This document shows positions 22,591-35,031 of a stretch of DNA of 64,000 nt, piece by piece (the stretch's first letter is position 1; every line of letters starts with the position of its first letter). The translations under genes were made by a program, and so were the position numbers. The stretch is from contig WACJ01000264.1 in the NCBI GenBank assembly GCA_008973525.1, forward strand, positions 455,051 to 519,050, written 5' to 3'. The DNA is from Stenopsyche tienmushanensis (lineage: Eukaryota; Arthropoda; Insecta; Trichoptera; Stenopsychidae). A model generated the notes under the pieces. It saw only the letters and a list, made by a program, of their open reading frames with translations. It was not told the DNA's origin and made no database searches.

Positions 22591-24439
22591 CGAATAAAAA
22601 AAAATCGCTGGCCTTATTTTCTAAACGACCCTAGTAAAAACACTTCACAAAAATGAGTGACACGTGATTTATTAAAAAAAAATACGTTTTTAAAAGCGAT
22701 AATAAGGACCTGTAATTCATTCAATTTTAACATCCGAGTAAACAAAATTCACACGTCGGCATAAATAATAAATTTGCATGTTAATTTAGCTGTTAAGACC
22801 AAAATTAAATTTTTTCCCGTTTTTTTTTTCTTCCTTTAATATTCCCGTTTGTTTGCCACACGGCCGGACCGAAAAAATCGTACACATTATTAGGAATTTC
22901 GAGACGAAAAAGATATTTCATTAATCAAAATCAAAGAATTTAATACTGTAAAAGACAAAGGGAAAGTTTTTCAGCATTTTTTTTCAGTCTTGCAATTAAG
23001 AATGAGAAATTATCCTTATTAATGAAGCGGATATTGTCAAAAACATTCTCGCTTTTGGGTCGAATTTGATATTATATTTAGCATATCCCGGAGCGTCCTT
23101 ATGGACATTGGGATCGTTTCTCAAAACTATTTGTTGTAATGTCGAATTTTTTCAAGGCGCTTTTCATACGCATATTCCTACACACAATGGCAATCAAAAT
23201 TTTGCGTATCCTTAAAGCACATAATGTTTCCTTATGAATACAGGCAGACGTTTGTGTCCTTTAGCTCGCACAACAATTTAGAATAATGCCTACGAACAGT
23301 TATAAATATTTCGCCATGCTCATATGAAAACCCCGAAAGACTCTCCCAGGAAAATAAAGGGATTTTTCAACAAAAGAAAGTCCTCGCATATTGTAATAAT
23401 TTATGGTTATATCGCTGAATATTCAGCGCCGATATAATTTCGCGCAAAAAAATCGCATAAAAAATGTTAAAGGGGAGCATCAATAATTGAAAGGAGATCA
23501 AAGAGTCTCCTAATGTAAGTAGAAAAAGTAGAAAAAACGTAACGAGCAATATGAGGGATGAACGAATGTAAGCGTTTCAATTTTTTCGATAATGAAGTGA
23601 ATATAAAGGATTTTTTTCTATTCCGGCCAATTTAAATAAGTACGCACCCGGATATAAAGTGTTGCCTTTGCTTGTATAAGTTTTCAATTTCTTTCGAATC
23701 TCTCTCCGATCGCCCCGAATATTATATTTGAATTTTTTTTCAGCGTACCCTTTTTCTCCTCGTGTGAAACTTATTTTTTGTACGATGGAAATATAAAATA
23801 TAGGCTGCTTATAAAAGAATTTAAATGAAAAGGCAATATTAAAAGACCGTATGAAATCAAAATGAATCAAGCGAAAATGGCTTTCGCATTCCATATTTCG
23901 AATATGTTTTTTTCATTCGCGTCTCAAATTATGCAAATATATATTTGTAGTATTCGGAATATGATTAAAATATTATTTTTAATGCGTCAATCCGTTTCGA
24001 CGTCGATGTTCATATTGGAAATCGAATTGCGCGGCATATTCATTTACCGCGCAAATATTAGGAAGACCCGAAAGTATTCGAATATTTCATCGCTTGAGCA
24101 GTCCTTTGATCTATTTTTGGTAAAAACTTATTATTATATCAACAACGCAGCATGTGTGATGAGTTTTAAATGGTCTCAATCTAATCCCAGTCTTCGGGAT
24201 AACTCTGCAATTGTTTACCGTGAATCAATTAGGGATTTAAGTGCATTGTTATCAAAATTCAAAGATTCTCCCTTATCGATTCAAGCCTTAAGCTTCAATT
24301 GCCCTATTTAATTTTCTGGAAGCAATATTGGCTGTTAAGACTTTAATATAAACATATTTGAGTTTTGTGGTATTCCAACACAAATTAAAAAAAACAGCAT
24401 ACAATGCTGGACTTTGTTAGTTTCGGTTCGAGATATTAT
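22591..24439. other. AT-rich repeat-poor stretch
   Basis: Contains the 149-codon open frame 23862-24311 (+) and a 105-codon frame 23577-23894 (-). Both are AT-rich with no domain, and overlap in opposite directions. I take them as chance frames. Confidence 0.4.
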
Positions 24440-24515
24440 AACACCTTCTTGTATATAAAAATGAATATCTGTTTGTTCGTATGTAATGCACTGCTATACC
24501 ATTCATCTGATAACG
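24440..24515 (+). repeat. RepC copy
   Basis: ATAAAAATGAATATCTGTTT and GTAATGCACTGCTATACCATTC resemble a dispersed motif seen in many arthropod genomes; it recurs at 25405 and, inverted, twice at 43555-43750. Confidence 0.5.
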
Positions 24516-24519
24516 ATAG

Positions 24520-24895
24520 AACTTTGTCAGGGCATAGCGTCCGATCACGAGGCGCTCATTCGAAGTGTCAGCGGTCTGAAAGGCGGACCGGTTGGACACA
24601 CAAACCCTGTGGCCACTCCCTCATATTTTAGGGCATTTAGGGTTATTTGTGTAAGTTATGGGGAGAAATGCATCTTTGGAGCTTCTTCCATGTTCACGAA
24701 AACCCCCCAAAGAAGCTAATTTACATTGATGGCTCGCACCAAATGAGGTCGCGAACGAGATTGGACTTCCCCTTACCCATAAAATGTATTTCTTTATTTA
24801 TTTTAATTATTTATTTTATCTAGTCTTTATTTATAATATATATGTATATATCTAAGCTAGTTTTTTCTTTTGTTAAAAATCTAGCTAGATTTTCC
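24520..24895 (+). repeat. RepD copy 5, near full length
   Basis: TCCGATCACGAGGCGCTCAT, TGTCAGCGGTCTGAAAGGCG, GGACCGGTTGGACACACAAA and a 3' tail CTAGCTAGATTTTCCC. The tail has counterparts at 43970 and 49060 (both reverse). Confidence 0.75.
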
Positions 24896-24899
24896 CGCG

Positions 24900-24936
24900 G
24901 CCGTGATCGCCTAGTGGTTAGGACCCTACGTTGTGG
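24900..24936 (+). pseudogene. tRNA-His 5' half, ending in the anticodon loop
   Basis: Thirty-seven bases from GCCGTGATCGCCTAGTGGTT through AGGACCCTACGTTGTGG match the 5' half of animal tRNA-His: acceptor strand, D arm with the A-box, anticodon 5' stem and loop with GTG anticodon. The match stops at the 3' edge of the anticodon loop, after which RepB begins. It cannot fold as a tRNA and is a pseudogene or chimera. Confidence 0.75.
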
Positions 24937-25400
24937 AATAGAGGTGTGCAAAAGTAACGTCGTCAATTTGCTTATCAAACGCTGCTGGGGTAGCGCAGCT
25001 AACATGAGATGGGTGCGCAGGTCACCCTGTACTGCGTAACCACAAAGGGGTAAGTGGAACAGCCGATTACAGTAGTTGGTGGAGACTATGCCGAAGGCTC
25101 ATCACTATCCTCAATAGTCTAGGCAAACAGGGGATACGGGACCGATACGAGTACCATGGGGGGGAAAGGATAGCGCCCTTGTAGTCCGTCATCTGCTACA
25201 GCCCCCTACAAACTGAGGTTAGATTCGTGGTAGCAGTGAACTGGTGGAAGTAAATCTCATAAATTTAGCTTAACCTTAGTCCTTCCTCCTCCATCGCACC
25301 TTTGGGTGCACTTGGTTTGAAGCAGGTCTTTCCCGCGGAAACCTTGCCTCCTCTGGAGGATATGGAGCAAAAGACGGAGCAGCGCAGGAAATGTGTTTGA
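24937..25400 (+). repeat. RepB copy fused to the tRNA-His half
   Basis: Begins AATAGAGGTGTGCAAAAG; contains GCTTATCAAACGCTGCTGGG, GGGTGCGCAGGTCACCCTGT, AACAGCCGATTACAGTAGTT, GGGACCGATACGAGTACCAT and CCTCCATCGCACCTTTGGGT. Aligns in reverse with 19275-19730. Confidence 0.75.
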
Positions 25401-25404
25401 TTGT

Positions 25405-25460
25405 CTGTCGTTTTGTTTGTATTTTATGCGCTGCCATACCGTTCATTCGTAGTAAAAATT
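25405..25460 (+). repeat. RepC copy
   Basis: TTTGTTTGTATTTTATGCGC then TGCCATACCGTTCATTCGTA, as in the other RepC copies. Confidence 0.5.
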
Positions 25461-25749
25461 TGGATGCACCATGTTGGCGCATATTGGTCTGATGAAATGA
25501 AGTTTGGGCTCTGGGTACGGGGAGAAAAAGGATGCGCGCGGAATACGGTGGTTAAGTAGCTACACGTACGCTACACGTGACCTGAAGCAATAAACCACGT
25601 ACTATGTTTCTTTTCAAATAATTATTAAGCGCTTATGGCGCTGCAACTTTGTCTTCATATTTACATTAATTTTTGGGCTCTTATCATAATGGCTTTTCGT
25701 TTCGAAGTTGGCGCACCTAGTATATAGGTGGGATCTTAATTGTCAGTTT

Positions 25750-26010
25750 GTTTAGTCGCACGTGTTTATCGACCATTTTTTTCAGTATAAGTAAATTCTT
25801 CTGATGGAGAAGTTGTCCCAGTTCATTATAGGTCACACTTCCGTTCATGATCATGTTCTGTGGATGTGTTACGGCAAGGTTTCTGATTGCGAGGCGCTCT
25901 TTCGATGTTTCAGTGGTTCGAAATTCGGACCGTTTGGACACGGAAGCTTTGCGGTCATTTTCTCCAATTTTAGAATGAGTATCAGTGCTGCATTCTCTGA
26001 AAAACCTAAC
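25750..26010 (+). repeat. RepD copy 6
   Basis: Starts with the 5' block CACGTGTTTATCGACCATTT, then AAGTAAATTCTTCTGATGGA, GATTGCGAGGCGCTCTTTCG and GGTTCGAAATTCGGACCGTT. Confidence 0.7.
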
Positions 26011-26069
26011 ATAACTTGACCACGTCACCGTTATAATATTCCACTCTAAGGCTTATGTTACTAAATTGG

Positions 26070-26290
26070 CATTCATACAAAATAAGCTATAAACGTTTTT
26101 GACATGTTGTTCTAATAGGACGGCGCTATATATCATACAGCGCATGCCATGATAAGCATTCTGCACGAGTGATTTTAAAGCATAGTGATTTCAAATTATA
26201 CGCCATTCAGAAAATTCAGCCAGATTTATGCGACAAAGTCGTCGAAAATTGAACCTCCCGAATTCGCATCACCAAGCAAAATTATAAATA
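26070..26290 (+). mobile_element. mar6 transposase tail, internally deleted
   Basis: Shares CAGCGCATGCCATGATAAGC and CAGCCAGATTTATGCGACAA with 29225-29505, but lacks the segment encoding DFFLWGHLK between them. A short deletion derivative. Confidence 0.6.
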
Positions 26291-27757
26291 AATATTTGAA
26301 CAATTTTATATTTTATATTAAATGCCATATAATATTCTTTTAAATAAAATAGAAATTAATTTAATATCTTATATATAACTTATTTTATTTATATTTAAAA
26401 ATTGAGCGTTCTTATTGATTTTTTTTGGATATGTTAACATACGGTTATTTAAAGGAAACGGATGGACTCAATGTAGCAAAATTTAAATATTTCAGAAGCG
26501 TGTGTTTATTATATATTTTTAAAGCAAATCTTATATTAAATTTGTGATTGGTAAGTCGACTTGTAATGGTAATCTATCGATGGCTTCCAATGGACTATGG
26601 AAAGACTTACCGTGGCTCAAGAATTGGATTGTCGTCGGATTTGTTAAAGCTGTCGATTAAAGGATTTGTCTGGATGGTCCTGAGTAATTTTATTAATTAT
26701 TTTGCAAGCCCTGATCGCTTAAACTTGGGGTGTAAATGTGTAAATGTATTGAATGGTCATTATTGCCGTTTATTATCGCGAAATTCCCAATAATGAACAT
26801 TTTTTAAAATTATATTCAAGCATTACAAAGGGGCGGCTTCATAATTTTATTATTTTCTGCGAATCCCCATAGCGTTTTATTATTTCTTATTCGCCAAAAA
26901 AAAAACCGGAAAAAACAAGGCGCCGTATATTTTATCGAGTGAAAGCCGCAAAAATTAAAACGTCCCGGGGGCTTTTCGGGAGGACGGATCCATCAACATT
27001 ATCGCCGTCAAATGAGTAAACATAAAAAAGACTTATTTGTATACGGGAATAAATTTTGACGCGCAAACCGAGGGCGTAAAAAATTTATTCCCCAAACGAC
27101 ATATGCAAAATGTGTAGGGTGTAAGGGAAAGTTTGCGAATCGCTGAAGCAGAAGGTTAACCAAAAAGAAAGATGGTGGGTCTGGGATGAGAGAGCCTGAA
27201 AAAGGGGAGGAGAAGGGTCGGGATGAACATAAAAATCCCACTATCGCTTCACAATCAAATCCTCGGGATAAGGGGAGCGTCCTCCGATATAAAACTAAAC
27301 GGCTGGAATTTATGGGACAGAATAACCATATGAACAGCTACTAAGACAGTATTGTTAAAACTGCTCCCGGGACTCGGGAGGGAACCGCTAAAATCTGGAA
27401 TGCGCAAAAAGGCCACCTTTTTTCGGATTTGTAACGAAATACAGGGTAGGACACCATGACTTGATGAAAATTTATTTATTTTCATTATTACAAATTGGGT
27501 CTTAAAGCGATATCTTAACGATGTTATGGCATCTCATAGATTGTATAAGGATATAGAGTCGAGGAAGCAATCCAGGAACGTCAATAGGGGGATGCAACTC
27601 CCCTTTCGATCGTAAGATTTAAGTGCTTAGATTGGAAAAGCGAAGGAATTAAGCCAAAAGTAGCATACCAAGACACCATAGATACAAGATAGTGATTGAA
27701 CACCTTCAATATACGGTAATCGAACACGGGCAATGTTTAATAATAGATACTCATAAT
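26291..27757. other. Repeat-poor intronic stretch
   Basis: 26290-26530 is very AT-rich. 26860-27480 is more GC-balanced and has no recognised family. Antisense open frames at 27008 and 27255 have no domain. Confidence 0.4.
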
Positions 27758-28152
27758 TAGGGATTCCAATCTGGAACCAAAATTTCGATCCTAGTTAAAA
27801 TATCTAAGTGAAATACCTTTCTGCTGAGACACGGACTAAAAATCGCAAAATTCCCGATTTCCCGACAAATTATTTTTTTCCGTCGCTATAAATGAATACT
27901 TATATACTATAATACTTTGATGTGATTCTTAATTATATTGCAGAGCAATACAAAAATTCTGAGCCCCGTATCTATTATTTTTCATACCGATACTCCCATT
28001 ATTAGAGTCGAGGCGTAGTAAATACATCACCGGTAGGGAAAGGTTAACATAACCATTTAAATAAAACATATATATACTCAATATATGTATACATAGCTTA
28101 GACAGTTATTGTTCTAAACTAAAACTGTTCGGGATCCCGGGATTGGATTCAT
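27758..28152 (-). mobile_element. hAT-E copy 5, short
   Basis: Ends TAGGGATTCCAATC and GGGATCCCGGGATTGGATTC; interior GCGTAGTAAATACATCACCGG hallmark on the plus strand. Lacks the segment found between the hallmark and right end in copies 2 and 4. Confidence 0.7.
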
Positions 28153-28339
28153 GAAAAAAATATCTTTTTTTTAAACAGTCGTCATTTTGCGAAAATATAT
28201 TTTTTTATTTTCTTTCCGAGGTAGGAACTATAGACACATTCTTATTAATTTACAATGTTTTTTTTTAATTTATTTAAAATGACAAAGAGTTGGAATCGTG
28301 TCAACTAGTATACACTCTCGATCGACGCAAATTTATCAA

Positions 28340-28806
28340 CAGTGCTTAGGTTAATTTATTAATATACAAGCTTGAATCACGCTGCACGACCCCGAGAGAA
28401 AAGTTCAAATATCTATGTTTAATTCAATTTAAAATTAACTGAATAATCGATTTATCCATAATACAATAATAGGCGATAATAGGTATTGCGACGTAAATGG
28501 ATCGCTGAATTGGTCGATTTACGCTGTGGTCAGGGGCCACGTTGTTCAGGCGCGGAAATCGCATCCCCTCATTCTATATGGGCGTGTATGCGCACACCCA
28601 AATATGCGATTCGTTCCGATTCGAAGCACTGTTTTTATGGATCAATTTTCAATCAATGTAAAGTATCGGATTTAAACAAAGATCAATATGAGTGATTGGA
28701 AATGCGATAATAATTAAAACATCGTTTAAAAGTAACAATAAATTCGCTACTCATTCATAGAGCCTTCGATATCAAATTTGCAGACGTATACGCCCCCATA
28801 TATAAT
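28340..28806 (+). repeat. RepA copy 1
   Basis: Shares TGGATCGCTGAATTGG-type, GATTTACGCTGTGGTCAGGG and GCAGACGTATACGCCCCCAT with 40880-41288 in the same orientation. Unnamed. Confidence 0.65.
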
Positions 28807-29224
28807 ATAATTCATCCCTTGAATGTACGAAGATGAATAGACGATACATAGAAGTTTTACTGTTGGGATATAAATTTCATATATTGCTTCAACCACATGC
28901 TTCGATGTCCTTTACTGATAAAGATTTCCTTGAATCCTTTATACATTTGATGGCAATAATTTTGATTTAAATGCTTAAGAATATTTTGTGCTATTTTTGT
29001 GATCAAACATATTCATATTTAAAGCTAATATAATTATATGGGGTATTTCAATAATGACGCGCTAAATTTGTTAGATTATTACTGCCAAGTTATTATAGCA
29101 ATATTTATAAAATTTATTATAACTTATTTATAAAGATTAAAGTTAATTTTCGAAATTAGTGATTCGTTTCGCCAAAACAATCATCATCCAGTTTAGGCCA
29201 CAGTCAATTGTGACCCAAGCTGGA
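28807..29224. other. AT-rich intronic stretch
   Basis: Nothing recognised. Confidence 0.4.
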
Positions 29225-29505
29225 TGACGTGGACACCGATGACATGTGGCTATAATATGATGGCGCTACATGTCATGTACAGCGCATGCCATGATGGACA
29301 TTCTGCACGAGCGATTTAACGCCTTTAGACTTCTTCCTTTGGGGCCATCTTAAATCACATGTCTGTGCGTATAAGTTGCAAACAGTTGATACCCTCAAAG
29401 TCAACATAATGAACGTCATCCAGCAAATTCAACCAGATTTATGCGACAAAGTCATCGAAAATTGGATATTCTGAATACGTGCTACCAAGCAAAGCAATGT
29501 AAGTA
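29225..29505 (+). mobile_element. mar6 transposase C-terminal fragment
   Basis: An open stretch of about 48 codons reads DFFLWGHLKSHVCAYKLQTV then IQQIQPDLCDKVIENW, the C-terminal tail of a common insect mariner/Tc1-type transposase group. The preceding region has a frameshifted D-G-A-T-C-H motif around the second catalytic Asp. No full terminal repeats seen. Confidence 0.7.
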
Positions 29506-30814
29506 AAGTACGTCTATTTTCTACTTTGGCAACATTCCACAAAGGCAATCTTTTGTTCCAGTTTCCTTTTTAGTCGCCAAACAAAAGATTTGAAGATGCA
29601 TGCAAATAAAAAATGCTTTCATCGTCATTTAAAATTTAAGATTTTTCTGCCATCATGTAAATTGGATTAACAGCTAAAATAGCTTTTTTAGTTTAATATA
29701 AATTTTCATCCAAGAAAATCGATTCATCATTATAAATATAAGAGCGAAGCGTGAGCTTTGTCGGTAATGCAATTCATGATCTGAGGGAATCCCTGCATTT
29801 TTATGGTCACTCACTGCTCCAAGTCATAAAGATTTATAATCAAACGCTCTAGTGCCACAGTGATTTATTAATTTATAAAGCAAACATATATTTATCGAAT
29901 ATTTCGAACCATTTTACGAATTAAACGGTAGATTTAATTGCTGAATTATGTTATCGAAATAAATGGTCCAGGACCTCGGATATTTAAAGTATTTACGCTT
30001 GGAGATGCTCAATAAATTGAACGATTTTATTTAGAGGAAACTTATATACATTACAAGCCAAAAAGGGTCAAAGGAGATATATTAAAAGAAAGCACTTGAT
30101 CAACGTCTCCGACATTAAATAAGGGAGATTGCGAATGAAAGAAAAAAATTGATTTAGAATTACACATGTCCCGCAACCCCTCGCCGGGATCCGCACGTTA
30201 AAAAAACTTTCTCCTCTTTTTCTGGGAGGGCTAAAACTTTGAGAAACTACAAAGGCAGGAAGATATATTTTACGACAAAGTTGGTGTAAGGACCGGTGCC
30301 GGACCGCGGCCCGCAAAAAAGGATACCGTAAAGAAGAAAAGCGGGTTAAGCTATAACAGTGTTATGGCCGTGTTTCATATTGCTTTATATATCAATTTAT
30401 ATGTAAAAATATTTCTTCCGTATCGTTTGTATCGTAATATTGTTATGGATATGAGGAGCACTACAGAAGACAAATGGTCCAGAATAATGTATCAAGAAAA
30501 ATAAAAAAAATGTCCTCCCTAAAAGAAAAAAATGGATTGAAATAAATTCGAATTGATTCGTATTCGCGTCCTTCCCTATGTTACGTGGGGCGAGTTTAGT
30601 GCTTTAATCAAATATTCACATTAAATGGAACCATTCAGAGATGTGCTCTCGGGATGTATCCAAATAAAAAAATCTGAATTTCGATAACTGTCGCTTGTCG
30701 AAATATTATTTTGCCATTAAATCTCTTTAAGCTTTCGTAAACAAACAATAAAAAAAAGGAAATCAATCGGTGCGTGAGACGCCCTTTTTTGTTATGGATA
30801 TGGCTTGTGTTCTT
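29506..30814. other. Intronic stretch
   Basis: No element recognised. 30068-30316 has an antisense open frame without domain. Confidence 0.4.
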
Positions 30815-31090
30815 CAAGACGGCCGCGATCGTACGTGGGTTCGTTCTGTTTTCGGACCGCGGTGATGCCGAGTGGCGGTGGTCAAATGCAGATAAAAGTA
30901 TTATCATCTTAAATATTTTATGTATGGAGATAGAGATTGCAGCTATTAGTCTGCAGGAAGGATATCTTCCCGCAGTCAAGGCTATTTGGTGCTCATCGGT
31001 TTGCTTATCGAACACTGCTGGAGTAGCCAAGCTAATATGAGTTGGATGCGCGGCCACTATCTTTAACAGCTACACAACAAACGGGAGAGA
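30815..31090. repeat. Degraded LTR-L joined to RepB
   Basis: GTCTGCAGGAAGGATATCTT and CCCGCAGTCAAGGC at 30948-30985 resemble minus-oriented LTR-L. Then GGTTTGCTTATCGAACACTG and GCTAATATGAGTTGGATGCG match the RepB 5' part in plus orientation. Confidence 0.5.
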
Positions 31091-31559
31091 ATATATCTGC
31101 TGCTCAAATAGCGACTCATCTACGAGTTTAGGTACAAAAAGACGATAGATTCACCGCCTGATCCTAGAAATCGAGAAATGGAGGAGAAGGAAGTACGGCC
31201 AGCTGTCCTTTCACCTGGCCCAAGTCCTTACGAGGCATGGATATTTTGGCAACTATCATCAATAACATATAAGAGGGTGGCAAAACAGGCGTCTGTCACG
31301 GGCGCAACTGGGCTTGGGGCGCAAAACGCAGAATACCAACCCAGTTGAAAGTTGCACATGGTTTTTTTAAATTTTACTTGACCATTCTGCGTTACATGAA
31401 TCAACACTGATTAACTCTGTCTGTTTTTATAATATACACTAAGTTGTCGAATCCCACTTTTATTAGACCTACCCAACCGGCATAAATCCGTAAGACAACA
31501 ATATTTTCGACCGATTGTAAAACAACCCACCCGATCAGTCTTCTTCGGACAACTTCGTT
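31091..31559. other. Intronic stretch
   Basis: No clear family; 31130-31230 may be a degraded RepB continuation. Confidence 0.35.
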
Positions 31560-31735
31560 TTGTAATGCGAGATCAGCGGTCTGAAATGCGGACCGGTTGA
31601 ACACACAGCCCCTGTGGCCACTCCGTTCAATTTTGGGACTTTTTACGGCATTTTCGGGGATAAGTGCGTATGCGGGACCCTCTATGATCTGTACGATTAC
31701 GACGACACCTCGCGTTAGTGAAGAATCTCCATGTT
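31560..31735 (+). repeat. RepD copy 7
   Basis: GATCAGCGGTCTGAAATGCG, GACCGGTTGAACACACAGCC and CCTCTATGATCTGTACGATT. The last block also occurs in copy 1. Confidence 0.7.
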
Positions 31736-31813
31736 TCTTTGCTTCAGATGTGAATTGATGGACCCATATTTCATCTCGAATTGATGGGTCGGGTACTTTT
31801 GAGATATTATTAT

Positions 31814-31845
31814 CTTCGTATATTATTTTAAAATAATATACGAAG
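31814..31845. repeat. Perfect 32-bp palindrome
   Basis: CTTCGTATATTATTTT is followed at once by its exact reverse complement. No loop. Confidence 0.85.
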
Positions 31846-31924
31846 GAGACGGGGGAATAGATACTTCCCACGGGCGCATCATACTTCAGTTACGGCTCTG
31901 GTCGAATGGATGGGATTTAAGTTG

Positions 31925-32135
31925 ACGGGCGTCAAACAGAAAACGTCAGAAAGTAGTCGAACGTCTTTAATAAAGACGATAAAGAGAGATCTGGCTGCGG
32001 TAAGGATGTCTTCCCGCAGTCTCCTCCCAACCAGCAACGATACACACGCAAAAAGCGAATGGTGTTGTTCCTTCAGATGTATCCGCAGTACTACAGAAGT
32101 TGGCGCTGTTAAATTGATATATTGTGCCTAAAGTG
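31925..32135 (-). mobile_element. LTR-L fragment
   Basis: Minus-oriented: GGGCGTCAAACAGAAAACGT, AGAGAGATCTGGCTGCGGTA and TCTTCCCGCAGTC, then AGTTGGCGCTGTTAAATTGA. Confidence 0.55.
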
Positions 32136-32504
32136 GGATGCTGAAAGGGATACTCTACGAGAAGAATTGACAGCAACTATTGTAACGCCAGATAGCCAAA
32201 ACGTTGGTAGACTAAATGCATCATGCCACCTGCATCATGCAAATAAAAGAAAAAGTAGAACGGCGGTTCTATGCATGCGCATGTTATTGTGCATATTGGA
32301 GTGAGGTTTAATGCTGACCGTGCATCAGTTACTGACCCCAATGAAAAAAAGGTGCATACTTGACATACTGCCACCCTTGAGCAATACTTTAACTATTAGC
32401 CGGGTGGTAGCTGAAGAGGGAGGGGGATTTAGTGGATAAGAATTCCCCATTATTACCAGGTGTCTTATAAAGTATTTTCCTCGGCAAAAAAAGGTATTAC
32501 GAAT
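32136..32504. other. Intronic stretch
   Basis: Nothing recognised between LTR-L and RepB pieces. Confidence 0.35.
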
Positions 32505-32745
32505 GATAAAAAACAATACGAGTACCACGGGGAAGGGGGAGCCCCTGCAGTTCGTCATCTGCTGCAGCTGATATTGCACTCGTGATGGCAGTAACCTTGC
32601 GGTAATTCCCCTTTTTACCTCATTCCTTCCTTTGCCCCCGCCCTTTTGGGCGCATGTAGTTTGGAGTCACTTTCTTTCGTGATGCTTCACCTCCTCTGAT
32701 GCTTCACCTCGCCTGGAAACTGCGCGAAAACAGACCGCATAACAG
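32505..32745 (+). repeat. RepB 3' part
   Basis: ACGAGTACCACGGGGAAGGG, CAGTTCGTCATCTGCTGCAG and CTTTTGGGCGCATGTAGTTT align with 25150-25340. Confidence 0.6.
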
Positions 32746-32749
32746 CGCG

Positions 32750-34154
32750 AGGCTGATAAGTACTGATAAGTTGTTGCTGTCCGATCACATCGTTGTTAAA
32801 TTGACACATTGCATAAAGCACACTTTTTTAAGACTAATATTGAATATATATATAATATTGAAAGATTGATTTAAGAAGCAATTAGTTGGTGCGGGCGGTG
32901 GCAGATGTAAGAACGAGCGTATTTTTGATGCTCAATTGGCCTATGTCCTGTCATGAATTTATTTACAATTTTGATCATATTTTGTGTGTCCTAATTGGGA
33001 TAAATTTAATAATCATGATGAAAAAAGCGGTATATTTATTTGCTGAACTGCGATTTATTAAATATATTCGTCGGCCAGAGTTTGACATATTTGAGGTCCC
33101 TAACGTCATTTAATAAATTGGGACGTAATCCCATTAATCCATCGCTGACCCTGTCTTTTAGCCTGATGAACCGTTTTCCATTGCCGTCATCCATCTAACC
33201 CTTTAATTCCGAACGGTCGGTTTTACAATTTTTAATTATTTATTCGAGCGCCTTTATTTCGAATAGTTTATGAGATCTATTAAGCAATTTGTAATAGCCT
33301 CGAAGAGACGACTCACCTCTTTGCGAACAAGTTTTTAATATATATCCAGGGCCCAGACTGATTTTATTGCGCCCGGGGTGTGAATTTAGTGTTTTGTCAC
33401 AGCTGGGAATGAAAAATGTAATTTTGCAGCTACACATTCGAATGACCGCCCGGGGTGAATGTTATTTGCACCTAAGCTTCCCTGGCTGATATTGCACAAT
33501 ATGTTTGTTATAAAATATTTATCATCCCTCACCTCCCTATTTTTTTTTGAATTTATTAATACGTCTCGCGTTGATAAGATCCATTGTAAGTTGTGATGAG
33601 CGACTTTAACACGTTTGTAAAGAAGATTAATCGTGTAAAACTCGGGGTCCCTTTCACGTGCGAACTACTCTCGTCTTTTGGACCGAACAGGGTTCTTATC
33701 CCACATTTTATAGATTTTTTATAAGTTCACACGCAGACTCATATTTCTCTTCAAGTCGTAAATTTTATTATCCGTCCGTAAGGAAACGCAGGCAAAAATA
33801 ATTCAATTCGTAATTTGCACGATTATATAGTGTACGTCGTATTTTACGACGCGTGGCAATAAAAGATCCGGATTAAACACGAGAGTAAATAATAAAATAT
33901 CGCTCGTTTTATTGAAATGTGTACGTACGGTCCGAATGGACGCCATACGTATTGTTACGGCCAATGAAGCGATTCGATGCTGGCCGGACAATGTAACGCG
34001 AGGACCAAAGGCGTCAAGATTAATGCGGTACACTTAATCTATGTTGCGAGACACAAAACACTAATTTGGACTTGTGTACACATATACACTTGGGTCCTGT
34101 TTATATTCCATTTAACATTATCAAAAATACGTATTACTAAAGAGACCTAAATTA
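32750..34154. other. Repeat-poor intronic stretch
   Basis: Apart from a possible LTR-L scrap near 32775-32820, no family was seen. 33640-34030 is rather CpG-rich. Confidence 0.4.
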
Positions 34155-34163
34155 TTGATAATC

Positions 34164-35031
34164 CACTGGTGTCAGATCCTATGAGTATGCTAAATGAAAT
34201 AAAACTTTCCATTCGAAATTAATTTTTTTAAATTGTTCTTAAAAAATGTTTTTTTTTCAGAAACCATCAACCAAGCAAAAACAATTTTTTGCTAATATTA
34301 TTGGTCATCAATCTGAGTATCTTTGATTGATCGGACAGGCTTTATAACCCCCGGGTATTTATTGGACATCCATTTATGTCCTTACCCACGTAATGGGCAT
34401 TCAATCATTTAACCATAATTTTAATTGAAAATTAATAACTAACAACTTGCAGGATCTTCTATTTAAATAATATTGTTCAGTATTGAAAACCAAAACAATC
34501 CACTTAAACTAAGAAGAACCAAGATTTGATGCGTATTTGCCATATTTAAACACGCAATGTGATGCAATGTTGCGTTCATTTTAAATCAGGAAATATTGGA
34601 CATATGAAATTGTTGCTAAAATAATGCGATGCATATAAAGAGTCGAGAATTGGTGTTATGATAATTTTCGGAATTAATTTAAATTGAAATGGCGTCATGA
34701 TGCTTGTTACAGTGTGCTGTTGACGTGCATATGATTAATTCGATGTCATCGTGTGTAATCCCCTGGCCTTGTTTAATACGTTAGCCCAATGTTCCCCTTC
34801 CGCTTGACAATGATATTGGCTATAGTGATTGTTTCGTAAATAAAATGTCGTTCAAAATAATAATGAATGTATTTAAAATTATTTTTAGAATCCTGGAACA
34901 TTTCTGAAAATATTTATCTATTCCATAATTAATTAATATAACGCATTTAAAACCTTAACATGTTTATGAATTCCTATTCAAATAAATAGAATGGAATATT
35001 AGCATATAAAAATGGAGATCTGACACCATTG
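34164..35031. mobile_element. Candidate CACTG-ended element
   Basis: Left end CACTGGTGTCAGATCC (34164-34179); right end GATCTGACACCATTG (35017-35031), an inverted repeat of the left. Similarity may extend inward (GAGTATGCTAAAT against ATTAGCATA, reversed). No coding seen. May be a CACTA- or Transib-like derivative, or may relate to LTR-L ends. Confidence 0.4.

Noticed and set aside
23862..24311. 149-codon plus frame
   Set aside because: AT-rich, overlaps an opposite frame, hydrophobic by composition, no recognisable domain.
24900..24972. Functional tRNA-His gene
   Set aside because: Only the 5' half is present; no T arm or 3' acceptor follows.
30635..31057. 140-codon minus frame
   Set aside because: It spans degraded LTR-L and RepB sequence and has no domain or splice context.
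31401..31871. Longest open frame (156 codons, minus)
   Set aside because: It runs antisense through RepD copy 7; similar residues appear antisense in other RepD copies, so it reflects the repeat, not a gene.
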